DNA of 19,133 nucleotides from CABMGU01 sp035292785 (lineage in GTDB: Archaea > Nanobdellota > Nanobdellia > Woesearchaeales > ARS49). The stretch is taken from the NCBI GenBank assembly GCA_035292785.1, contig DATDPK010000038.1:1-19133 (forward strand). The letters are read 5' to 3'. This document shows, in pieces, positions 6,167 to 12,283 of the stretch (position 1 is its first letter; every line of letters begins with the position of its first letter). The notes below the pieces were generated by a model. It did not search any database, was not told the origin of the DNA, and saw nothing but the letters and a program-made list of their open reading frames with translations. Both the position numbers and the translations under genes were made by a program.

Positions 6167-6724
6167 ATGACAGTCGCAAGAGGGATTGGCAGTATACTTC
6201 TGAGTGTTCTTGGAATTGTTGTCTTCCTCTCTGCTGTTGTTCTTGGGTTCAAGATACTTGGAAGCAATGCCCCAATTAATCCTATTATCTCAGATACTAT
6301 TGATTTAAGGAATGCAGAGGACCCTGTTAGGAAAGCCCAGCTTATCACAGAGTTGGATGACTTGGTCCAGCAGGCTGAGAACGAGGATGTTTCAGAGCAA
6401 TGGAACAGGATGACCTCTTGTTTGGCGACCTCTTGCCCTGATGAGGCGTATTTTGATATGATTCTTGTTACTGTTGCCGTATATGAGAATAAAATTCCGC
6501 AGAGCGCTTTGCTTATCAATCTTATAGCTACAAACAAGTATTGGGGCGACCCTGAGCAGGTGATTGAGTTTTCAAAGGCTATGAGCACTGCTGATGAGCA
6601 GGTTAATGAGCTTGACAGCAGGAATGCTGCAAAGATATGGTCCGAGATTGTTGCCTGCAATGCTGTCTGTCCTGAGAGAAATAATTTGTTTTTTGATTTG
6701 ATAAATGTTATTGTGCGGCATTAA
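6167..6724 (+). CDS. Membrane-anchored protein with duplicated Cys-pair modules, function unknown
   Basis: I do not recognise this family. The 185-residue protein has one N-terminal membrane helix (about 8-30) and then a soluble region that should face outside. That region is an imperfect tandem repeat. In the first unit, ED-P at 51-53 and W79 precede C85-x4-C90-P91 and FDMI at 96-99. In the second, GD-P at 127-129 and W158 precede C164-x3-C168-P169 and FDLI at 176-179. The four cysteines could form one disulfide per unit or bind a metal. The ATG at 6167 is set by TATA spacing. The next gene starts 2 bp after the stop, so they are probably cotranscribed. A role in envelope structure is only suggested by context. 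Confidence 0.7.
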   Translation: MTVARGIGSILLSVLGIVVFLSAVVLGFKILGSNAPINPIISDTIDLRNAEDPVRKAQLITELDDLVQQAENEDVSEQWNRMTSCLATSCPDEAYFDMILVTVAVYENKIPQSALLINLIATNKYWGDPEQVIEFSKAMSTADEQVNELDSRNAAKIWSEIVACNAVCPERNNLFFDLINVIVRH

Positions 6725-6725
6725 A

Positions 6726-7193
6726 ATGCGTGATTTGAAGATTAGCGGGATATTGTTGCTTGTTGTTTTGCTGGTATCTTTTGTATTGCTTAATCCTGAG
6801 TTTAAGAGCCCTACTGGATACAGCATTAAGCAGGTTGCGGTTTATTCAGAGCCCAATCATTCTTTTATCCTGCCTGGAATACTTTTATTGATAGTGATTA
6901 TTGGTTCTCATTCATTGTCGCATTGCTGCAGGCACGAAATTTTGAGAAAATATTTGACAGTCTCTCTTGCTGTTTCATTAATATTATTGGTGGGTGTTTT
7001 TGGCTTGTCTGTTTTTTCTCCAACAGGCAGGATTTCTATGGCAACGCAGAGAATTTCAAGCATTTTGGCTGCCGTTGGTGTTTTGTTCATTTTCATTGTT
7101 GGCGCGTTTGAGTTGTTAATTTCTCAAAAGAACGAAAAAGAGGCCCACAAATGGGATGAGGAATCTGAGGAAAAATGGGACAAAAAAAGGTAA
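6726..7193 (+). CDS. Four-helix membrane protein, function unknown
   Basis: I do not recognise this family. The 155-residue protein shows four hydrophobic helices (about 8-24, 46-63, 77-97, 111-132). The N-terminus has positive charge (MRDLK), the 64-76 loop is rich in Cys, His, Arg and Lys, and the C-terminal 22 residues are highly charged. This places both ends inside. The sequence looks like two [helix-SPTG-helix] halves: SPTGYS follows helix 1 at 28-33 and SPTGRIS follows helix 3 at 98-104, both on the predicted outer face. The ATG at 6726 follows the previous stop by one base, and the last 19 bp overlap the next gene, so translation is probably coupled across all three. Confidence 0.65.
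   Translation: MRDLKISGILLLVVLLVSFVLLNPEFKSPTGYSIKQVAVYSEPNHSFILPGILLLIVIIGSHSLSHCCRHEILRKYLTVSLAVSLILLVGVFGLSVFSPTGRISMATQRISSILAAVGVLFIFIVGAFELLISQKNEKEAHKWDEESEEKWDKKR
7167..7170 (+). promoter_or_regulatory. Ribosome-binding site inside the four-helix gene for the His-rich gene
   Basis: GAGG lies 4 nt before the ATG at 7175, within the coding end of the upstream gene. It supports the overlapping start. Confidence 0.35.
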
Positions 7194-7828
7194 AGCACAA
7201 GCACGAAGTGCACCATAAGCACGAAGAACATCATAAAAAGCATGAGCCTTCAAGGTTTTCCTTGTTTACGCACAAGGTGTCTTCTTTTTTCAAGGATATT
7301 GTTGCTGCTCCGCCCCAAATCGAAGAGGAAAAGATAGAGGTTCCTGAAGAGAAAGTTGAGGAGAAGGTTGAGAGTTCAGAAAAGTTTTATGAAGAGCGGT
7401 CTGAGAAGATTGAGCAGGAAGCTGAAGTTGAGCAGGTTGAAGATCCCATTGAAGAAGAGCTTCCGCAGAATACTGAGCATCACGAGGCGCTTGAAAGTTT
7501 GAACAATGCTGTTCAGAGATGGAAGGAGACTGGCGATTTGGGGGTTAAGCTCGAGCCACCTGTGCCTTTGCGCGAGCGTATGAATAATTTCTTGCAGCGG
7601 ATTGGCAAGAATACTGTTGTTTCTGTTAAGCTTAAGGCGCGTTTTGAGGAAGTGCTTGAGAAAGTCAAGTCAAGAATCAAGAAGGCTGAGAAGTCAGGGG
7701 AGAAGGTTAATGCTGATGTTCTTGTCAAGCAGGAGTGGTCTCAGGTCTTGACACGCCTTGAAAAGCTTGGCGGGAATGATGAGCGGGAAGAAATCGAAAA
7801 GATTTATAAAGAGCTTGAAAGCAATTGA
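7175..7828 (+). CDS. His-rich, acidic, helical soluble protein, function unknown
   Basis: I do not recognise this family. The 217-residue protein has no membrane helix or signal peptide. The first 25 residues hold about nine histidines alternating with lysine and glutamate (for example HKHEVHHKHEEHHKKHE), a likely metal-binding or pH-sensitive tail. Residues 35-110 are Glu/Val-rich with repeated EEK-type units and are probably disordered. Residues 100-217 are charged and helical, with a long Lys/Glu coiled-coil-like stretch from about 145. The gene starts inside the upstream membrane-protein gene (19-bp overlap) and ends 8 bp before the next start, so it belongs to the operon. It may be the cytoplasmic partner of the neighbouring membrane proteins, but that is inference. 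Confidence 0.65.
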   Translation: MGQKKVKHKHEVHHKHEEHHKKHEPSRFSLFTHKVSSFFKDIVAAPPQIEEEKIEVPEEKVEEKVESSEKFYEERSEKIEQEAEVEQVEDPIEEELPQNTEHHEALESLNNAVQRWKETGDLGVKLEPPVPLRERMNNFLQRIGKNTVVSVKLKARFEEVLEKVKSRIKKAEKSGEKVNADVLVKQEWSQVLTRLEKLGGNDEREEIEKIYKELESN

Positions 7829-7836
7829 ATTAGCAA

Positions 7837-8373
7837 ATGGAGTCTCAAAGGTTGTTGCTCGGAGTGCTTGTGTTCGGCGTTATGATTGCCGTTCTTGCCT
7901 TGGGCAAGCCAACCATTACTGGATTTGTACCTACAGCGGCTTATTCACAGGGTCTTGATATTGAAGTTTCAGAGAGCCAGCGCTATATTCTCAAGAGTTC
8001 TACCGGCCAATCTTTGGGCTTGAATTCTTTGTCTTTGAGCGGTTTTGTTTCTGGAAGCGGGCTTGTTAATGTTTATCTGTCTGACGGCAGTGCTCGCTTG
8101 CTGGTTTACTCTAATAAGGAGAAGAAGCGTTCTGCTATGGAGCACATTACTGGTTTGGCTGTGCAGAATGTTCTTGTACTGCCTGGCGAGAAGTTGGAAA
8201 CCATTGAAACAATTTCTGACGATTATCGCACAACAACCGGCGGTTTTCAGAACGAGTGCGTTAATACTTGCTTGTTGAGTGTTGATTTTGGCAGTCAGGC
8301 ATTTTTGGACATTATCGTTGAGCCTGGCGCTTCTTTGGCCCTTACAGAGCTGCGCTTTACCGTCGCAGAATAA
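7837..8373 (+). CDS. Secreted or membrane-anchored protein with ITGF motif, function unknown
   Basis: This 178-residue protein has an N-terminal hydrophobic helix (about 6-23) followed at once by PTITGFVPT (25-33). The exported part is rich in Ser, Gly and Leu and looks beta-stranded, for example GSGLVNVYLSDGSARLLVYS (73-92). It holds a second ITGLAV at 104-109 and one Cys pair, C141-x3-C145, that could form a disulfide outside the cell. From memory, proteins with a single helix followed by ITGF/ITGLAV are frequent in Woesearchaeota and Pacearchaeota, but I know no function. The ATG at 7837 follows the His-rich gene by 8 bp. A TATA-like ATTTATAAAG at 7802-7811 might give it an extra promoter. 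Confidence 0.65.
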   Translation: MESQRLLLGVLVFGVMIAVLALGKPTITGFVPTAAYSQGLDIEVSESQRYILKSSTGQSLGLNSLSLSGFVSGSGLVNVYLSDGSARLLVYSNKEKKRSAMEHITGLAVQNVLVLPGEKLETIETISDDYRTTTGGFQNECVNTCLLSVDFGSQAFLDIIVEPGASLALTELRFTVAE

Positions 8374-8384
8374 GCTTTATAAAG
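8374..8384 (+). promoter_or_regulatory. TATA box of elp3
   Basis: GCTTTATAAAG contains the palindrome CTTTATAAAG. It is centred 27 bp before the ATG at 8407 and begins directly after the previous stop codon. Confidence 0.65.
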
Positions 8385-8406
8385 CGTTGAAAGTGTTTTC
8401 TCGGCT

Positions 8407-10059
8407 ATGGAGGGTTTTTATCAGGAAGTTGTGCAGGCAGTGGAAAAGGGCTTGCCTAAAGATGATCTTGCCAGGTTGAAGGTCAGGCTTTCAAAGAAGT
8501 ACAATCTTCAAAGCATTCCTACTGATGTGGACGTGTTTTTGCGTACTGGCGCCAAGTTGAAGACTAAGCCTGTGCGGACTATGTCTGGTGTTTCTCCGCT
8601 TGCCTTGATGACTGCTCCTTTTGCCTGCCCTCACGGAAAATGCGTGTATTGTCCTGGGGGCCCTAATTCTGTTTTTGGCGATGTTCCGCAGAGTTATACA
8701 GGCAGAGAGCCGAGTACTATGCGCGGCATCAGGAACTTCTTTGACTCTTATCTGATTGTTTTCAACAGGCTTGAGCAGTTTGTTGCTACTGGTCATTTGC
8801 CTGAGAAGACAGAGGTTATTGTGCAGGGAGGCACTTTTCCTGCGTTGCCTGTTGAGTATCAGGAAGGTTTTATCACGTTTGCCTTGAAGGCGATGAATGA
8901 TTTTGGTGAAAAGTTTTACAAGGAAGGTATTGACCTTGCTGGATTTCTGCAGTTTTTTGAGCTTCCTGGCAAGATTGGCAGTCCTGAGAGGACTAAGCAT
9001 ATTCACGAAAAGGAATTGCAGTTGAAAGGCTCAAGCACTTTGGAAGTTGAGCAGTTGCGCAATGAGAATGCAAAAATCAGGTGTGTTGCTTTGTGTATTG
9101 AGACAAAGCCTGATTGGTGTTTTGAAGAACATATCGACCAGATGTTGAAGTTAGGTACAACAAGGGTTGAGATGGGTGTGCAGTGTTTGCGCGATGATGT
9201 TATGAAGTTGACTCATCGCGGTCACGATTTGAAAGACGCAGTTAAAGCTACAAAATTAATGCGTAATAGTTTGTTGAAAGTTGGTTATCATATGATGCCG
9301 GGCTTGCCTGGTATGACTAAAGAGATGGATTTGGAGGATTACGAGGAATTGTTCTCAAATCCTGATTATATGCCTGATGCTATCAAGATTTATCCGACAA
9401 CTGTTTTGAAGGGCACTGGCTTGTATGGCTTGTGGAAAGCTGGAAAATATGTTCCTTTGTCTCCTGAGGACGCGGCTGATATTATTGTTGAGGCAAAAAA
9501 GTTTGTTCCCAAATGGTGCAGGATTATGCGCGTTCAGCGCGATATTCCTTCTACTGTTATTGATGCTGGCCCTAATTTGACTAATATGCGCCAGTTGGTT
9601 GAGAAGAAATTAAAGGAAAAGGGCATCAAATGCAAATGTATTCGCTGCCGTGAGCCCCGTGAAAGGCAGGTTGACTGGTCTGCTGTCAAATTGCTGCGCG
9701 AGGATTACGGAGCTTCTGGCGGAAAAGAAATATTTTTGTCATTTGAAGACACGAAGAACGATTTGCTTTTGGGCTTTTGCCGTTTGCGCGTTATTCCCGA
9801 AAGTCATCGTTCTGAAGTTCCAAAAAATAGTGCTGGAATTAGGGAGTTGCACGTTTATGGCCAGTCTGTTCCTTTGGGCGAGGATGGTGAAGTACAGCAC
9901 AAAGGTTTGGGCAAGAAATTAATGGCAGAGGCAGAGCGTATTGCTAAAGAGGAGTTTTCCTGCAGGAAAATGTTGGTCATCAGTGGTGTTGGTGTCAGGG
10001 AATATTATTATAAACTGGGCTACAGCAAAGATGGTCCGTACGTGAGTAAGTTGCTATGA
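8407..10059 (+). CDS. elp3: Elp3-type tRNA U34 carboxymethyltransferase (radical SAM plus acetyltransferase)
   Basis: Elp3 adds a carboxymethyl group to C5 of the wobble uridine of tRNA, using acetyl-CoA and S-adenosylmethionine. The 550-residue protein is full length. The radical-SAM cluster motif is C74-PHGK-C79-VY-C82-PGG, with the short CX4CX2C spacing I associate with archaeal Elp3 rather than the CX9CX2C of eukaryotes. It is followed by QSYTGREPSTMRGIRN (95-110) and VIVQGGTFPALP (137-148). The C-terminal acetyltransferase domain shows the acetyl-CoA loop QHKGLGKKL and the ending SGVGVREYYYKLGY. Additional zinc-site cysteines (CKCIRCREPRERQ) lie between the domains. The leaderless start is set by the TATA at 8374-8384. 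Its stop overlaps the next start (ATGA). Confidence 0.95.
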   Translation: MEGFYQEVVQAVEKGLPKDDLARLKVRLSKKYNLQSIPTDVDVFLRTGAKLKTKPVRTMSGVSPLALMTAPFACPHGKCVYCPGGPNSVFGDVPQSYTGREPSTMRGIRNFFDSYLIVFNRLEQFVATGHLPEKTEVIVQGGTFPALPVEYQEGFITFALKAMNDFGEKFYKEGIDLAGFLQFFELPGKIGSPERTKHIHEKELQLKGSSTLEVEQLRNENAKIRCVALCIETKPDWCFEEHIDQMLKLGTTRVEMGVQCLRDDVMKLTHRGHDLKDAVKATKLMRNSLLKVGYHMMPGLPGMTKEMDLEDYEELFSNPDYMPDAIKIYPTTVLKGTGLYGLWKAGKYVPLSPEDAADIIVEAKKFVPKWCRIMRVQRDIPSTVIDAGPNLTNMRQLVEKKLKEKGIKCKCIRCREPRERQVDWSAVKLLREDYGASGGKEIFLSFEDTKNDLLLGFCRLRVIPESHRSEVPKNSAGIRELHVYGQSVPLGEDGEVQHKGLGKKLMAEAERIAKEEFSCRKMLVISGVGVREYYYKLGYSKDGPYVSKLL

Positions 10060-11012
10060 CATTAAAGCCATTCCCAGACGCAAGTAAGTACGTTTTCAAA
10101 GAAAAATTCATAGAAAGATATAGCAAGCTGACCGACTGGGATACTTTCAAGAAATATTCGCTTTCTTTTCTCAGAAAGTCAATTCGCATTAACACTCTGA
10201 AAATTGAAGTTGATGATTGCACTAAAAGATTAAAGGATTGGATTTTGGAGCCTGTGCCTTGGTGTAAGGAGGGCTTTTTCATTAGTCACAAGGCAGGCAG
10301 GTTGGATGTTGGCAATACTGTTGAGCACGCTTTGGGTTATTATTACGTTCAGGAGGCTGCGAGTATGATTCCTCCTGTTGTTCTTGACCCGAAGCCTGGT
10401 GAAATCGTGCTTGATATGGCTGCCTCGCCTGGCAGCAAGTCTTCCCAGATTGCGCAGTATATGGAGAACAATGGCTTGATTGTTGCTAACGATGTTAAGG
10501 GAGATAGGTTGGCTGCTTTGGGGATTAATTTGCAGCGTGTTGGAAGTTATAATCATATTACGACTATGATGCAGGGCCAGCAGTTTGCTAATGCTGGAAT
10601 CGTGTTTGACAAGATTTTGCTTGATGCCCCTTGTTCCGGCACTGGAACTATCAGGAAGTCTCCGAAGACTATTTTGATGTGGAATCCTGATATGGTCAGG
10701 CGTCTTTCACGAATTCAGAAAGAATTGATAATGACCGCTTGGAAGATTTTGAAGCCTGGCGGAACTCTTGTTTATAGCACTTGTTCTTTGGAGCCTGAAG
10801 AAAACGAAGGCGTTATAAGTCACTTGTTGGAGAATGCAAAGGATGCGAAAATGTGTGATATAGACCTTAAAATTAACAGGACTAAGCCTGTTTTGGAGTT
10901 TGATGGCAAGATTTATCATCCTGATGTTAGTTATTGTTTGCGTTTATGGCCTCAGGATAATGATACTGAGGGTTTTTTTGTAGCTAAAGTTATGAAGGAG
11001 GAATTAAAATGA
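10056..11012 (+). CDS. NSUN/RsmB-family RNA m5C methyltransferase (Trm4-like)
   Basis: This S-adenosylmethionine-dependent enzyme should methylate C5 of cytosine in tRNA or rRNA. The 318-residue length is close to archaeal Trm4. Residues 40-110 form the family N-terminal part. Motif I is VLDMAASPGSKSSQIA (118-133). The two catalytic cysteines are present: C193 in DAPCSGTG (190-197) and C243 in STCSLEPEENE (241-251). The C-terminal strand GFFVAKV is also present. There is no PUA or other RNA-binding extension, which favours a Trm4-type tRNA enzyme over NSUN6. The ATG at 10056 overlaps the elp3 stop by 4 bp, so both tRNA-modifying enzymes are probably made from one message. The exact target base is not readable from sequence. 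Confidence 0.9.
   Translation: MTLKPFPDASKYVFKEKFIERYSKLTDWDTFKKYSLSFLRKSIRINTLKIEVDDCTKRLKDWILEPVPWCKEGFFISHKAGRLDVGNTVEHALGYYYVQEAASMIPPVVLDPKPGEIVLDMAASPGSKSSQIAQYMENNGLIVANDVKGDRLAALGINLQRVGSYNHITTMMQGQQFANAGIVFDKILLDAPCSGTGTIRKSPKTILMWNPDMVRRLSRIQKELIMTAWKILKPGGTLVYSTCSLEPEENEGVISHLLENAKDAKMCDIDLKINRTKPVLEFDGKIYHPDVSYCLRLWPQDNDTEGFFVAKVMKEELK
10995..11002 (+). promoter_or_regulatory. Shine-Dalgarno site of the cyclophilin gene
   Basis: AAGGAGGA lies 6 nt before the ATG at 11009, inside the end of the methyltransferase gene. It fixes the lipoprotein start. Confidence 0.65.
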
Positions 11013-11671
11013 AATATTTTGCATTGATTTTGTTGGTTTTGGTTGCCTGCGCTCAGCAGGTGCAGACAGAAACTGAAAAGGATTCTGAAAGTCTTGAAAC
11101 TGAGATTGTTGAAGTTGGCGAAATGCAGGAGAGCGCAGAAAAGACCGAAGCCGGTATTACTGAGACTGAAGAAGTAGTTGAGGAAGTTGGAAAATTGGAG
11201 GGGAATATGAATACTATTGTTGAATTGGAAACTAATATGGGTGTTATGAAGTTGAAATTGTATGATGACAAGGCGCCTAATACTGTTAAGAATTTTAAGG
11301 ATTTGGTTGAAAAGGGCTTTTATGATGGCACTATTTTCCATCGTGTAATAAAAGATTTCATGATTCAGGGCGGTGATCCTACTGGCACTGGAACAGGCGG
11401 TCCTGGTTACAAGATTGCTGATGAGTTTGGTGCTGGCTTGAAGCACGATAAGAAAGGCATTTTGAGTATGGCTAATGCTGGTCCTAACACTGGCGGCAGT
11501 CAATTTTTCATAACTCTTGTGCCAACGCCTTGGCTTGATGGAAAGCACGCAATCTTTGGTGAATTGACAGAAGGTATGGAAGTTTTGGACAAGATTGGAA
11601 GCACTCCAATTGGTCCTGGTGATAAGCCCAAGACAGAAGTGAAGATTGTTAAGGCAAGAGTAGTGTCTTAA
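11009..11671 (+). CDS. Cyclophilin-type peptidyl-prolyl isomerase with lipoprotein signal
   Basis: This 220-residue prolyl isomerase begins with a short lipoprotein-like signal: MKYF, a hydrophobic stretch, and a lipobox LVAC with C14. An acidic Glu/Thr-rich linker covers about 15-66. The cyclophilin domain fills 69-220 and starts with the usual VELETNMG. It contains FHRVIKDFMIQGGD (active-site Arg), the segment MANAGPNTGGSQFFIT and the Trp of PWLDGKHAIFGEL. The native protein is probably anchored on the outer face of the membrane. The ATG at 11009 overlaps the methyltransferase stop by 4 bp and has a strong ribosome-binding site. A second GGAGG plus ATG at 11197-11209 lies in frame exactly at the cyclophilin domain start (codon 67) and may give a cytoplasmic form. 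Confidence 0.9.
   Translation: MKYFALILLVLVACAQQVQTETEKDSESLETEIVEVGEMQESAEKTEAGITETEEVVEEVGKLEGNMNTIVELETNMGVMKLKLYDDKAPNTVKNFKDLVEKGFYDGTIFHRVIKDFMIQGGDPTGTGTGGPGYKIADEFGAGLKHDKKGILSMANAGPNTGGSQFFITLVPTPWLDGKHAIFGELTEGMEVLDKIGSTPIGPGDKPKTEVKIVKARVVS
11197..11203 (+). promoter_or_regulatory. Possible internal ribosome-binding site before cyclophilin codon 67
   Basis: GGAGGGG is followed after AAT by an in-frame ATG at 11207, where a signal-less cyclophilin would begin with MNTIVELETNMG. The GGAGG core sits 5 nt before the ATG, a good spacing. Confidence 0.35.
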
Positions 11672-11703
11672 ATCATCAGAAAATGTAGAACTTAGTAATC
11701 GAC

Positions 11704-12249
11704 CTAAAATTTATTTGCATTTGTGGAGATATAATACCTTCCCTTTTTGAAGTATCTACTAGATACTACATCATGTTTTCTCGAGATAACTTCAATTCTT
11801 TTAGCCTCGATTGACCAAAACGGTTTGAAGTTTTTACGTTCTTGTGTGCCTTCTGTTTCCTTGGCTAATGTCCAATGCAGATGTAGTGTCCCGGCCAAGC
11901 CTGTTTTTCCCGCTATTCCTATTCTATCTCCTTGTTTCACATTTTGCCCTGTCTTGACAAAAATCTTACTTAGATGCGCATAGAAAGTAACATACCGGTC
12001 GTGATATATACGAATTTGGTTGCCAAAACCCAAACCGCACATGCAATTTCCAGTTTTATGCTTGCATGGCTTCCAAACTTTTGTTTTACCTGTAGCGCTT
12101 GCCAGGACATAAAATGGTTTATTTTTAGCTGTTTCAAAATCTAGTGCGAATTTTGTATTAGGATATTTGATGTTATGGCTTCCTTTGGATAAATTGCTTT
12201 GCGAACATCGTAATTTCCCTGAAAATGGTAATTTGAGTATCTGCTGCAT
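11704..12249 (-). CDS. M23/LytM-like peptidase-fold protein without signal peptide
   Basis: The 181-residue protein carries a LytM-type metallopeptidase core, the fold of zinc endopeptidases that cut peptidoglycan cross-links. Visible elements are H25 and D37 (in FALDFE), which may be the first two zinc ligands although their spacing is unusual. FYAHLSKIFVKTGQNVKQGD (89-108) contains H92. GIAGKTGLAGTLHLHWTLAK (111-130) contains the H123-x-H125 pair. Three cysteines (C62, C69, C71) precede the domain centre and are unusual. No signal peptide or membrane helix is seen, so export is unclear. The ATG at 12247-12249 has an A/T box 28-29 bp upstream, overlapping the end of the gap gene. A pseudo-enzyme or a phage- or bacteria-derived hydrolase are alternatives. 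Confidence 0.8.
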   Translation of the reverse strand: MQQILKLPFSGKLRCSQSNLSKGSHNIKYPNTKFALDFETAKNKPFYVLASATGKTKVWKPCKHKTGNCMCGLGFGNQIRIYHDRYVTFYAHLSKIFVKTGQNVKQGDRIGIAGKTGLAGTLHLHWTLAKETEGTQERKNFKPFWSIEAKRIEVISRKHDVVSSRYFKKGRYYISTNANKF

Positions 12250-12273
12250 GACGCTTTTCCTTAATTCAAGACG

Positions 12274-12282
12274 GCTTTATCT
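12274..12282 (-). promoter_or_regulatory. Possible TATA box of the M23-like gene
   Basis: On the minus strand AGATAAAGC lies about 28 bp before the ATG at 12249, immediately after the gap stop codon. It is weaker than the other boxes. Confidence 0.35.
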
Positions 12283-12283
12283 T

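Noticed and set aside
10952..11548. A 198-codon minus-strand frame opposite the cyclophilin gene
   Set aside because: The plus strand encodes a clear cyclophilin there; the antisense product is Ser/Asn/Phe-rich without any recognisable domain.
11704..12249. Recent horizontal transfer of the M23-like gene from its different codon use (TTA, CTA, ATA, ACA)
   Set aside because: Other minus-strand genes, including gap and the ACT gene, show the same shift to A/C-ending codons, so strand asymmetry explains much of it.
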